NCBI GenBank assembly: GCA_030323885.1
Contig: CM059198.1
Span: 79,305,911-79,369,910 of the forward strand
Direction: 5' to 3'
Length of the DNA stretch: 64,000 nt
Origin: Branchipolynoe longqiensis
Taxonomy: Eukaryota > Annelida > Polychaeta > Phyllodocida > Polynoidae
In this document: piece after piece, positions 53,690-63,871 of the stretch
Layout: every line of letters begins with the position of its first letter
Position numbering within the stretch: position 1 is the stretch's first letter
Notes under the pieces: model-generated
Seen by the model: the letters and a program-made list of their open reading frames with translations, nothing else
The model's database searches: none
What the model was told of the DNA's origin: nothing
Translations under genes and position numbers: made by a program

Positions 53690-53775
53690 GGTCTCTGTGG
53701 CCTAGTGGTTAGAGTGTAGGACTTGTGATCAGAAGTTGTTTGGTTGTGTGGGTTCAAACCCCATCCACAGCAGAA
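53690..53775 (+). repeat. tRNA-like segment in the right palindrome arm
   Basis: GTCTCTGTGGCCTAGTGGTT ... GGGTTCAAACCCCATCCACA, mirror of 52024-52102 with a few differences (GTGTAGGACTTGTGATC in the anticodon region). Confidence 0.65.
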
Positions 53776-54074
53776 CTTTTTTTTTATATTCAACAAAAAA
53801 AATACGTTTTTCATCTATATCTGTTTCTCATTGAACTATGCAATGTAATTGTACTAACATATATTTCACATTACACAAATATATTTCCTCATTGCACTTC
53901 TCTAAAGAAGATTGAAAATACCTCAGTATTACCCCCAACTACTAACTAGGTCACTCTCCTGTACACCACCAAGTGGAAAAGTTCAGTACTAAGCATGCAC
54001 CACCCCTGTGGCACACATCTGAACTATTTCCGAGTTCGTTTGTTTTCCGCGCGGCGGATATCTGGCCACTTTAA

Positions 54075-54484
54075 ATAGTATTGTATATGATTTATTTTAT
54101 TGTTGGTTATCACTTTTTATTTCTATTCATATTATTTATTCCGGCCAGTGCCGGAAGGCCTGGTGCCGGGAGATGTATTCTTTATATACCAGTTTGTTTA
54201 CCACTATATGTATGCATAATATATAATTCACTGTGATTATACCAAAGCATAATCACCACGATTATGATATATGAATGTCTATGTGTGTGTATGAATGTAT
54301 ATATGTATGTATAACATTTTTTGCTTTCTAGTGATATATTCCAATATGAAAACATCCCAAAACTCAGGGTGCCACAACCATATTTGTGAACCTGCACACT
54401 AATCTTATATAAAATTCGACCTCGGAAATGAACTCGGTGGCCAAATGACCACCGTAGCTGAAACGAGGTAAGCTCTCCAACCTG
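54075..54484. repeat. right arm of element X copy B
   Basis: Runs from ATAGTATTGTATATGATTTA through CCGGCCAGTGCCGGAAGGCC and AAACATCCCAAAACTCAGGG to the terminal GTAAGCTCTCCAACCTG. Shorter than the copy A arm, with a small internal deletion. Confidence 0.85.
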
Positions 54485-54489
54485 ATCAC

Positions 54490-55424
54490 TATGAACGTTC
54501 ACATCATGTGACTTTGAACTTCAGAAAGCTGGATATCTGTTATTGTTAATTCCTGTTGAATTTTGACCAGACAAAAACTAGAATCTTAAAAAAGTTGTGT
54601 GGTTTAAAAGGGAACATTCACGCGCCACTGTAAGCACATCTATTACTCGAAATCCGCATTTTCTGCCACAACGGAAAATAAGGTGCTGAAAAGTGATTAC
54701 GTCACAGTGTGACTTAAACGCGACACCGGCAAACGCGGCGGATTTCCAAGTGCCTAGTACGAGTAACTAGCATCCTATTTCAATTCATATCTCACTATAG
54801 ATACAAGATCGACCACTATTCATTCACTAGGAGACAATACACGAGGAATATTAGGTACCTGTCTATAAAATAATGTAGCCTGTGAAGAAATTGGTGAACA
54901 CTGATCCTCGCAACAGTCCGCGGTACCAACTTTTGCAAATGAACCGGTGATGAAAGAGTAGCTCTGATTGGCTGAGACCCATCCTCATTGAAAGAGTCTA
55001 TCTGATTGGGTGCGAGTGTAAGCTAACATCATAGCAGAAAGGAGCAGGACAACCAGCCACGTTTGAACTCGTTTGAACTTGCCGCTGTTATAGTTGTTTT
55101 GGGGAGTTTTAAGTCGCATTGGTGCGCTGAAGGCTGCAAATCTGCAGCACTGAATGGGCACCACTGAAAGCAGTCCCATGTGGTCGGGGGTTGGGTTCCG
55201 GTGTGTAGTGATCAGAGGAATTGAGGGGTAGGAGGGAGGGGGCGGAGGAGGAACAAGGCTGTTATAGACTTTCCTCTTCTCGTGTTCGCTAGAACTTAGT
55301 CTTTCTCCATAAGCATATTCAGTGCTGAAACGAGAGGGACAACCAGCCACGTTTGAACTTGTCTGAGACGGTTTGAACGTGCATGAAATCGATTTACCTC
55401 TTCTCGTTTTCGCAAGAACTCAGT
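54490..55424. other. unassigned sequence
   Basis: Mixed composition, no gene recognised. GGACAACCAGCCACGTTTGA occurs twice (about 55048 and 55330), so a local duplication is likely. A frame on the minus strand (54985-55350) has a proline-rich run but no domain. Confidence 0.4.
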
Positions 55425-55615
55425 GTCAGCCAATCAGAGCAGTTCTTTTTTATTGCAAATGGCCGCCTCCATGGGGGCCGCCATTTGCAATCGAAAAGAA
55501 CAGCTCTGATTGGCTGAGAACAGCTCTCAGTGTTAGCCAATCAGAGCTGTTCTTTTTTATTGCAAATGGCGGCCCCCATAAGGGGCGGCCATTTGCAATC
55601 GAAAAGAACAGCTCT
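55425..55615. repeat. two tandem ~90-bp hairpins
   Basis: Each hairpin has arms AGCCAATCAGAGC[AT]GTTCTT and TTTTATTGCAAATGGC closing on a GGGGCCGCC-type loop, then the mirrored arm GCCATTTGCAATCGAAAAGA followed by ACAGCTCTGATTGGCT. The two copies are directly adjacent (about 55425-55523 and 55533-55615). Could be a fold-back element or a duplicated regulatory hairpin; CCAAT and ATTGCAAAT motifs are present. Confidence 0.8.
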
Positions 55616-55753
55616 ATTTATTATTTCTGTTGCTATTTTAAGCAATTTTATTTTGTACATAGTTTATACTAAACAGCAGGGTAGCATGACCTATAAGGGT
55701 AGCATGACCTACATTTATACTGTATGCTCTGGACAACGTGTCTGCAAAGAACA

Positions 55754-56500
55754 TTAGAGAACTCTTAACATGACACAACTGTACATCTGCAATCGCATTC
55801 GCATTCTTTGCATTTTGGCCGAAAGTTTATGAATCGGTTTTTGCATTATTGCCACCAATGGTTTGTCGTCAGTTTGAATTTGAACTTCCTTGCCAAAGAT
55901 ATAGTCATGAAACCTCTGGCAACTGAAACATATGGCAAGTATTTCTTTTTCGATAGTGGCATATCCACACTGCGCTGAGTCAAGCGCACGAGATGCGAGT
56001 GCGATTGGCTTATCATCCTGCATTAACACAGCACCTAGACCTGACTGACAAGCATTTACTTTAATGACAATGGATTTCTTGACATTGTAATATGACAACA
56101 CAGGAGCAGTTCTCAACTTTTCCTTCAACTTATCAAACACGACCTGCTGTTCGTTTTGCCAGTGCCACGCAACATCCTTAGCTAGGAGCGTGTGCAGTGG
56201 TTTGGCAATCTCGGACATATTGGGTATGAACTTGTGCACATACCCCACCATGCCCAAGAACCTTTGAAAGCTTTGTTTGTCACGCAGCTCTGGCATATCT
56301 ACAATTGCTTGTATTCTGTCTGGATCTGGCTTTACACCTTGCTGGGTAAGTTGATGACCTACACACTTTACTGTAGTCTTGCATATCAAAGATTTTGCCC
56401 CGTTTAGTTTTAGATTCACCGACCTAGCTCGTGCTAGTACTGCTTTCAACCTGGCATTGTGCTCCTCCACGGTTGACCCAAATACCAAACTGTTTCTGAG
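55754..56500 (-). pseudogene. Ty3/gypsy RT-RNase H fragment (Mag-like), minus
   Basis: On the minus strand from ~56500: EEHNARLKAVLARARSVNLK, VKCVGHQLTQQGVKPDPDR, LRDKQSFQRFLGMVGYVHKF, then RNase H IVIKVNACQSGLGAVLMQDD, RALDSAQCGYATIEKEILAI, IQTDDKPLVAIMQKP. These are the RT thumb, connection and RNase H of a gypsy polyprotein, resembling the Mag clade from memory. The catalytic RT core, integrase and LTRs are missing. It abuts the plus-strand gypsy element at ~56500, so one has been broken by rearrangement. Expected D in the RNase H VDAS motif is N (VNACQS), a sign of decay. Confidence 0.8.
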
Positions 56501-56893
56501 AATAAATGTACACGTGCAGAGATTCACGCGGTAAACTTTGCGCCAGCGTATGGTGGCAATTCTTATGCACCGGGCAGACGTCTTGAGTCGCCGGGCGTAA
56601 ACGTAGCGCCGAAGGGTCAATTGGCTAGTACATCTAAAAATAAACTCAGTCCAGTCGGAGAGCACACAGTAAAGTATGCGCTGTCAAAGCAACAGCGGGG
56701 AAGCAATGGCAAAGCGACGCCGACTGCTCACACGCAGGCGTCGACGGCTAAAGTAGAACACGCGTATCAGACACAGCGTGCTAGTCGTAATACTTTGACT
56801 TGTTACGTATGTAATGAACCGCATTTAATGAGAAATTGTCCGCATTTAAAATTACTGCGTAGTAACATTAGCTCTACTGCTTCGGGAAACTAA
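56500..56893 (+). pseudogene. gypsy gag C-terminus with zinc knuckle (5'-truncated)
   Basis: Open frame entering from the junction with the antisense fragment (EIHAVNFAPAYGGNSYAPG...) and ending at TAA 56893. It has the CCHC knuckle CYVCNEPHLMRNC near the end. Gag would package element RNA; the capsid part is missing. The pol frame lies in the -1 register and overlaps the end of gag, the usual gag/pol arrangement for frameshifting. Confidence 0.75.
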
Positions 56894-58371
56894 AAAGCGC
56901 ACTTGATACTCGTCCGAGTATTGCTATTGATTTTAATCAGGTAAAATTAACTGGTCTGGTAGACTCAGGTGCGGCTAAAAGTTTAATACATGTAAAAGCA
57001 TTAAAAAAATTGTTAGATATTGGAATAGCACATAACCAATTGTATCCAGGTAGTAGGCTGAGATCCATCTCAGGTCATTTAATTCCAACTTTAGGTATGA
57101 CTTATATTTCTATTTATAATAAGTTATGTCCTTTCTTTGTAGTTGAATCATTAGCTTTTGAATTATTAATTGGGACAGATATAATGGAAATGTGTAATGC
57201 AGAAATTTGTTACAGAAATAAATTTGTTTCCTTATGTGATATTGTACATCCATGGAGTAGTTTAGAATTAATTGATAGAAAAATGGCAGGAATAGTTCTA
57301 GAAGTAGACTATTGGAAAAAGCATTTTCCCTTGACATTTCCTGATTCTAATGAGAAACTTAAAGCTATTAAGGTAGTTGAGAAGCATATAAACACAGGTA
57401 ATGCATATCCAATAAATCAGAGACCTTATAGAATACCTTTAAGTAAGCGACATATAGTTGAAAAAGAATTAAATAAGATGTTAGATGATGATATAATTGA
57501 AACTAGTTGTAGTCCTTGGGCTTCACCAGTTACTTTAGTGCCTAAGAAAGATGGTACTATACATCTCTGTGGTGACTACCGTAAATTAAATGCAGTAACT
57601 ATTAAGGATGCTTATCCTTTACCCAGGATACAGGACATTTTTTATCAGTTGCATGGTGCTAAAATTGTTACCACCATTGACCTTAAATCAGGGTATTGGC
57701 AGGTAATGGTAGATGAGGATAGCAGACCTAAAACAGCTATAAATACACACATGGGATTATTTCAATTTAAGCGTATGCAATTTGGATTAACTAATGCACC
57801 TGCAGTATTCCAAAGAATGATGAATGTAATTTTTGCAGAACATTTATGTAAATGTTGTCTAATTTATTTAGATGATATTATTATTTATTCATCAGATGAG
57901 GAGAGTCATGAGAAAGATGTGACTACTATATTGACTATCTTGCAAAATAACAATATGACTATTAAAGAATCAAAATGTGAATTTGGTGTAAAAGAAGTAA
58001 AACTATTAGGTTACGTTGTATGTTCAGCAGGGCTGAAACCGGATCCTGAAAAAATAACTGCAATAAGAGATATGGCTTCACCGACAAGTAAAAAAGAAGT
58101 AAGACGATTGTTAGGATCGGCAGGATACTACAGACAATTAATTCCAAATTATGCTGATGTAGTCGCTCCTATAACTTATTTGACTAGTAATAAAAGTAGT
58201 TTTGAATGGACTATAGAATGTGAAATTGCATGGAATGAGTTGAAAACACTGTTATTCGATTGTGTACTGTTGAAATTTCCTGATCCTTTTAAACCATATA
58301 AGCTGGATACAGATGCTTCTGAGTACAGTTTAGGGGGGCTGTATTGGTGCAGGAGGATGAGAATGGAATAG
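56894..58371 (+). CDS. gypsy pol: protease and reverse transcriptase
   Basis: The frame is open from before 56893. The retropepsin core VDSGAAKSLIH lies at 56959, followed by ELLIGTDIM. RT: PYRIPLSKRHIVEKELNKML, ASPVTLVPKKDG, CGDYRKLNAVTIKDAYPLP, TIDLKSGYWQV, QFGLTNAPAVFQRMM, CLIYLDDIIIYS (YLDD, DD codons at 57871-57876), LLGYVVCSAGLKPDPEK and RRLLGSAGYYRQLIPNY. RNase H starts (YKLDTDASEYSLG) but the frame breaks at a G6 run (58335-58340). It would process the polyprotein and copy the genomic RNA. Codons are AT-rich, unlike the GC-rich DIRS further right. Confidence 0.9.
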
Positions 58372-59915
58372 ACAGACCAGTGCATTTAATCAGTACTAGA
58401 TTTTCTCCTGCTCAACGTAATTATCCTACTATAGAAAAAGAAGCATTTGCTATTATTTATGCTCTAGTAAAATTAAGACCTTACTTATACGGTGCAGAAT
58501 TTACTATCTATACAGATCATGCTCCATTGAAATGTTTTTTCACTAAAGAAATTTGTAATACACGTATACAACGCTGGGCAGTATTATTAGCAGAATTTTC
58601 AGCACCAATTGTCTATATGAAAGGTGTAGATAATGTCTGGGCTGATATGTTGTCTAGATTAAGACCTAATACTGAAGCAAAAGAACCAGTGGAAATGTTT
58701 GCTTATGATTCACTTTTAGCAGAACAGGTAATTCCTTTTGAACACTATGAACTGTCATATAATGAGGTAATTAATGAGCAGAAAAAAATGAAAGAGTATA
58801 CATTAGGTGAGAATGAAGAAAAGAATTATTTGATAATGGATAATCTTCTTTATTCAACAGTAGCTCCTACTACGAAAGATACATATCCTAGACTAGTGTT
58901 ACCAAAAAAATACAGGAATTCTGTAATAAAAATAGCTCATACAGAGGTAGGTCATATGGCTATGTCTAAAACATTAAAACGATTACAGGAACATTTTCAT
59001 TGGCCTGGTATGGCTGGATATGGTCATAGATTAATTACCAATTGTGCAAATTGTGTGGTTAACTGTAGTAAACGCACACGTGCATATCCACAATCGATGC
59101 CATTGCCTAAGGCACCTGGTATTGTGATTGCTGCAGATCTATCTGGTCCATATCCAGTTAGTACTAGTGGTAATAGATATTTACTATCTATTATAGATCA
59201 TTGTAGTGGTTGGGTTGAATATAAAACATTGCCAGATAAATCATCGAAGGGGATTCATGATTATATATTTAATGATTATATTCCTCACCATGCAATACCT
59301 TGTATGTTTATTTCAGACAATGGGTTAGAATTTAAAAATAGATTGATTATAAATCATTTTAAAGAATTGGGTGTAGAAGTAAGGCATACAACACCTTATC
59401 ATCCACAGTCGAATGGTATGGTGGAAAGATATCATAGGACTATAAAAGGCATTTTGCGAAAATTAGTTAATTCTCGTGCTAATCTATGGGAAACCTATTT
59501 GCCTAATGTGATATATGTGTATCGTACTGTACCTTCTGATAGCACTGGCTATTCACCTTTCTTTCTAACCTATGGTAGACATCCAGGTACGAAGCATAGT
59601 TCTTTACTGTATCGATCGACAGGGACGATTGATTCGAACTTAGCCTGTCGTGTAGATGATTTATCTATAGCCCTAGCTAAAGCTGTCAAAAATCGAAAAG
59701 AAAGTCGGAATTATAATGTTGCTCGCTTGAGGAAAAAGGCGAATGCAGTAAAACTAACTCCTGGTGATAAAGTAGTTTTGTTTGTAAATGAATCTGGACC
59801 TTTGGAGAGGAAATACGATCCAGGTTACATAGTCGTTAGATCACGGGGTTCAGTAGTGACTGTGGTAAGCTCTAATAACGATCGTAAAGTTGTTAACGTG
59901 ATAAAGTTAAATTAG
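58344..59915 (+). CDS. gypsy pol: RNase H end and integrase
   Basis: Continues the RNase H after the G-run frameshift (ISTRFSPAQRNYPTIEKEA, YTDHAPLKCFF, NVWADMLSRL). Integrase: zinc-binding H..H..C..C (HTEVGHMAMSKTLKRL ... CANCVVNC), then the catalytic triad D265 (AADLSGPYP), D325 (FISDNGLEF) and E361 (NGMVERYHRT), with the standard 35-residue D-E spacing. The C-terminal part ends at TAA 59915. A one-base shift near 59905 would continue into the next frame. Apart from the two frameshifts the enzyme looks complete. It would insert element cDNA. Confidence 0.9.
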   Translation: MVQEDENGIDRPVHLISTRFSPAQRNYPTIEKEAFAIIYALVKLRPYLYGAEFTIYTDHAPLKCFFTKEICNTRIQRWAVLLAEFSAPIVYMKGVDNVWADMLSRLRPNTEAKEPVEMFAYDSLLAEQVIPFEHYELSYNEVINEQKKMKEYTLGENEEKNYLIMDNLLYSTVAPTTKDTYPRLVLPKKYRNSVIKIAHTEVGHMAMSKTLKRLQEHFHWPGMAGYGHRLITNCANCVVNCSKRTRAYPQSMPLPKAPGIVIAADLSGPYPVSTSGNRYLLSIIDHCSGWVEYKTLPDKSSKGIHDYIFNDYIPHHAIPCMFISDNGLEFKNRLIINHFKELGVEVRHTTPYHPQSNGMVERYHRTIKGILRKLVNSRANLWETYLPNVIYVYRTVPSDSTGYSPFFLTYGRHPGTKHSSLLYRSTGTIDSNLACRVDDLSIALAKAVKNRKESRNYNVARLRKKANAVKLTPGDKVVLFVNESGPLERKYDPGYIVVRSRGSVVTVVSSNNDRKVVNVIKLN

Positions 59916-60412
59916 TTGATGCTAAAATCATTTGGGATGATATTGCTCCACGATTAACTAGAACTGAACGAAGGAAAGGTATTTCACAACCTGTGCCTTT
60001 TGATCCGATTATTGCTGATCAAAATCGATGCACTAATGAATTATTAGTGAATAAAACAAAAATAAAACCTAAATTATTACATTCGAGAGAAATTGGTACT
60101 GGGCCACTTACGCGACAGCAAGCGCGGAGCGTAAATCCAATAATTGGTAGTATGACGTCAGATAAAAGAATTGACCAATCACAGCAAAGAACACTGCGGA
60201 AGGATCGGCGAATCCGCAGACGTCTGAGTGCTTCGGCTCATTCGCCAAAAACTTTCTTTGTTGCTGCGCCACTAATAAATAACGATTGCGCCATGCCTAA
60301 CCATTGCATTAATACGAAGCAAATATTAACAATAACGCAAGTCAACAGCTCCAAAGCTAATCGACAGGGTTTTCGAGGTCTAATCATAAGAAATATTTAT
60401 GTTCCTTACTAA
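59906..60412 (+). pseudogene. gypsy pol C-terminal extension, shifted frame
   Basis: The frame reads KLVDAKIIWDDIAPRLTR directly after the frameshift and stays open to 60412 (TAA). Basic and Ser/Arg-rich, with no transmembrane segment, so it looks like a pol C-terminal tail and not an envelope. No recognised domain. Confidence 0.6.
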
Positions 60413-61369
60413 ATTAGCGCCAAGATTAACGGGTTTTATCGTAAGTTACGCCACTATTTAAGTTACTAAATACTGTTGTATTACAGAGATACAGTGAATG
60501 GTATTGACACCGTAGTAGTATTTCTATAATAAAGTAAATTTGACACTTATTGCTTACCAAATGCTACGAAGCATTTCGGGTGGAATAAGCAATGGAAGTG
60601 AATACTTTAGAACGCAATGGTGCCATGTACTAATGTATTGTTATTCTATCGGGACATAGAGCGAAAAAAGTACACCGGTGGTGACTGAATGTCTTACTAA
60701 CAAATAACAATTTCATTTAGTTACCATTGACTTTTCTATTTATCTAAGTTAAGTGTTAGTACGCCTACCAATTACGGGGTGAGACGTAAAACAGGTGTTA
60801 CTTAATACTTTGAGTTAAACTGTTTAGCTACTGAAAAGAACTAACTTTCGTCACACTAACGACTGAAATGTTATGTTCATAGAAACTAATATTATAGCAC
60901 TTTCGCTAAGACTTTGTAGATGTTATGTTTCTGGAAGAGGAAGATCTTGCATATGTAAGAATTGACATTATTAAAGCGGATGATTTGCAAATAACCAAAG
61001 ATGTTATTTAATCCAATTTAGAACACACCATTGGATTTGCATTAACTTTTCTTAAGTACAAAAATCATTATTCATTTGCCGTGAAAAATCTAAAAACGCT
61101 TAAAATAGCACATTGACTTGCATTACCGTATTGATTCTATTAAATTCTCGCAGGCTAAAAAACTATTTTTCCATAAATATAGGTAATTTATCGAACCTGT
61201 ACCTCTCGAGTGGAAGAAAAGACGGCTGCGTAAGGTCGATAGAGCAATTCTATTCGACAAGCGTAAACTTTTCGCGAGTATACGGTAAGGACGATAAGAA
61301 TCAGCTGGCGCGAGCCGGGAGTCAATTTCTTATCGGGTGTCGACGGCGACACGCGTGAAGCGATAAGGC
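60413..61369. other. AT-rich region after gypsy, possible 3' LTR
   Basis: No gene. It may include the gypsy 3' untranslated region and LTR, but no second copy exists here to define an LTR (the 5' end is truncated). Near 61335-61367 GTGTCGACGGCGACAC forms a small palindrome at the AT/GC composition switch. Confidence 0.4.
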
Positions 61370-61827
61370 TAAATTGTTTTGCCCCCGGACCCAGCCCTGC
61401 CCCCAGACCGATACACGCATCCCCCACAGCAGGGAGGCCCATGGCGCCCCCTGCCCCTCCTGGAACTGTGATCCTGAATCCAGCGACGGGGCAGGCGCCG
61501 GGGAGACCCATGGCGAGGCACCAAGCGAGCCCGTGAGCACGCGATACGGCCGCCTTGGTCCACCGGGCCCCCCCGCCCGGGCCGGAGGGTCCTGGTCGGC
61601 CACCAACCTCCTCCCACGCCGCCCCCAGCAACCTCCCCCGCCCCGCCGGCCATCACCAGCCCGGCGGCATCACTCCTGTCACCACAGCTCGCCCTGTCAT
61701 CTCCTCCCAGCAAACCGCTGCAAGCCCTAAACCAGATATCGCCTGCCCACGACCAGAAGCTCCTGGACCGAGATCGCCCTGAGCACCGGCCCCTGCAGCG
61801 ACCCAGCCGCCCCCAAAGGCTCCTCAC

Positions 61828-62057
61828 ATATGCCACTACATAATCCTCACGAGAACACAGCTGCGGACCATCACCCCGGCTCTGTCATGTCCACCGACCC
61901 GTCGGCCACCTGACACCACCCTCAAACAGCCGCGGACCATCACCCTCGCTCACCACACATGCCATTGCATAACCCTCCCAAGAACACAGCCGTGGACCAT
62001 CACCCCGACTCTCTCATCTTCACCGACCCGTTGGCCACCCGACACCACCCCCAAACC
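61828..62057. repeat. ~130-bp tandem duplication in the DIRS 5' part
   Basis: 61828-61927 and 61957-62057 are close copies (GCGGACCATCACCCCGGCTC / GTGGACCATCACCCCGACTC and CACCGACCCGT[CT]GGCCACC), period about 130 bp. Confidence 0.85.
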
Positions 62058-62432
62058 ACAGACTCGACCCATGAGGCAGCAGCCGCCGGCCCCCAACCAG
62101 ATGCTGCCTGCCCCCGGCCAGAAGTCTGCCGCGCCGCCCCCCCCCCCCTGGTGGCCACACCCAACGAGCTCCCCCTGCCGCCCTCCCCCGCTGAGGCACC
62201 CACCGCCAACGCAGCCGCCACCGCCCAGCCTGCCCCTCCCCCGGCGATACCGCCTACCTCCTCTCTCTCCCCCGCCTCCCCGCCCCCCCCCCCCCCCCCC
62301 CAGCCTGCCTCCGGGGCCGCCCCCACTAACCCCCCCGCCTCGCCCAACCCCGAAGACTTCGCCGCCCCCCCACCGCCCCCCACCGCACCTCCTCCCCCTC
62401 CCCGCCCCCACCCCAACCATCGACAGTAGCGA
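61959..62432 (+). pseudogene. DIRS gag-like proline/alanine-rich region
   Basis: The frame starting MPLHNPPKNTAVDHH runs 156 codons with long Pro/Ala/Thr tracts to TAG. Other frames over the same bases are also open because of the C-rich composition, so the coding frame is uncertain. Position before RT matches gag in DIRS. No zinc cluster seen. Confidence 0.4.
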
Positions 62433-63450
62433 CCTCGGCAAACCCATTGTCGACGTAGTCGACCCCCACATCCAAAACACCCTCCCCGCCGCCCCCTCCT
62501 GCGGCCCCTCCCCCGCCCAGTACCGCCCCACCCTCCTGGCCATATGGCCCCACACCTCCGGCGAGGCGTGGGCCCGCTACCCCACCTTCACCCGGGCCTA
62601 CTCAGCCCTTCGGGAAGCGGGCCTCCCCAACTTTTTGGCCGCCCGCATCCCTCTCCCCTCAGGCCTACCACACATCCCACCTGGCGAGCTCGCCTCCGTG
62701 ACTACCCGACCCTCGCCCTCCTAGACCTCCTCGAGTTCGGATTCCCATCGAACTACTCTGCCTCTGCCCCCCCCCCCCCACCCTACCTTCTCCAACCACC
62801 GCGAGGCCCCCGAGCACCTCCCCCAAGTCCGGGACTTCAACTGGACCGAGCTCGCTCTCGTCGTCCTCGCCAGCCCTTTCACTGTCCCTCCCTTCACCCC
62901 CTGGGCCCAGGTCTCCCCCATGATGACCCGCCCCAAGTCCGACCCAGGCAAGAGGCGGGTCATCGTAGACCTCTCCTTCCCCCCGGGCGCAAGTGTCAAC
63001 ACTGTCATCCTACAAGCTTCCCTGCATGACCGACTTAGGACGCCGCCTCATCAGTGCCTGAGGGCCTGCCAGGTGTTTGATGCATTCCTCGCCCTCGTCG
63101 CTGCCCTCGGGCTCGACGTCGCCCCCGGGAAGTGTCATCCCCCCGCTGTCCGCCTCACCTGGCTCGGCTTTGTCTTGGACAGCGAGGCGATGACCATCCG
63201 CATCGCCCCGACAAAGTCGAGGACCTTATCCTTGACCACATCGCTCGCACCGCCCTCGGACGGTGCAAGTGAGCAGCTCATTGGGGCGCTGCACAGCTGC
63301 TTCGGCTCCGCCTCCCTCACCCTCGGCGACGACGCCCTCCGGGACCTGAAGTGGTTCGCCCTCTACGGCCGTGCCTCCAATGGGCTCCACCTCCTCCGTG
63401 CCCCGGAGGTGCGTCGTCACATGATCGAGTGCAACTCCTGCCTATCGGGT
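62433..63450 (+). pseudogene. DIRS reverse transcriptase with internal deletion
   Basis: N-terminal part in one frame (SDLGKPIVDVVDPHIQN, WPHTSGEAWARYPTFTRAYS), then a shifted frame (LRDYPTLALLDLLEFGFPSN), then another (EAPEHLPQVRDFNWTELALV, PFTPWAQVSPMMTRPKSDPG, KRRVIVDLSFPPGASVN). At about 63020-63065 the sequence jumps from VILQASLHD to VFDAFLALVAALGLDVAPGK. The whole palm region with the expected YLDD is missing, so it cannot be active. The thumb region remains (VRLTWLGFVLDSEAMTIRIA). Several frameshifts. Confidence 0.8.
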
Positions 63451-63871
63451 GGGGGGGGGGGCGTTCTCCAGCAGCCATTGCTACGCCCGAGGGTACTCAC
63501 CGGCTTTCCGGGTGCGCTTCCTAGCGATTCACGAGTTGGAGGTGGTTAACCTTGTTGTCGGCCTCCGCAGCCTCCTCCCCGATGACGTCGTGGGGGCGAC
63601 CATGATAATTAACATGGACAACATGGCATCCGCCGCCTCCCTCGAGTCCGGCCGCCCCCGGGATCCTACCCTCTGGCTCCTCGCCGCTGCCGGCTCATTT
63701 ACCATCACAGTCATCCACAAGCCCGGGGCGGATATCGTCCCCGCCGACGCCCTCAGCCGCACCCACCTCACCGACCCCTGGGCCGAGGTGGCCCGTGCCG
63801 AGGTGGACCGCCTCGGACTTCACTACGTCCAGCCCGTCCATGACGACTTTCCTTTCAACATCAGTTTGTGA
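63415..63871 (+). pseudogene. DIRS RNase H
   Basis: HMIECNSCLSGGG, then a frameshift in a G10 run (~63451-63461), then GAFSSSHCYARGYSPAF, LAIHELEVVNLVVGLRSLL, IINMDNMASAASLESGR, VIHKPGADIVPADALSR to TGA 63871. It parallels the RNase H at 47129-48721 residue by residue. The first acidic residue appears as N (ECNSC), compared with ECDSS in the other copy. Confidence 0.8.

Larger units (their letters stand above)
51641..54070. mobile_element. TTAA-flanked palindromic element, 2.4 kb
   Basis: Ends AGGGACCAGCTAT (left) and AGTGGCCAGATAT (right, minus strand), flanked by TTAA at 51637-51640 and 54071-54074. Copy A of element X shows the empty site at 8530 (CTACCTTAAATATTATTG). Arms of ~450-500 bp (51641-52150 against ~53625-54070) are inverted copies and each contains a tRNA-like segment. 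The centre is microsatellite plus an inverted SINE-A pair. TTAA duplication suggests piggyBac-like mobilisation, although no transposase is present. Confidence 0.85.
40491..54484. mobile_element. Element X, copy B: 14-kb composite with nested insertions
   Basis: Left terminus CAGGTTGGAGAGCTTACC at 40491 (repeated at 41046 by the duplication); right terminus, the complement, ends at 54484. Flanking 5-bp repeat ATCAC at 40486-40490 and 54485-54489. Arms match copy A (7971-11729). Between the arms sit a mariner-like MITE, an RTE-like retroposon, a DIRS element with a LINE in it, and a TTAA palindromic element. Each boundary can be placed by comparison with copy A. Apart from these, no X-specific transposase is present. 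Confidence 0.85.

Noticed and set aside
59906..60412. Envelope gene in the gypsy element
   Set aside because: The frame continues pol after a one-base shift, is basic and Ser-rich, and has no signal peptide or membrane segment.
61950..62555. Gly-rich minus-strand ORF in the GC-rich region
   Set aside because: Mirror image of the Pro-rich plus-strand sequence. C-rich composition keeps several frames open; position and neighbours favour the plus strand.
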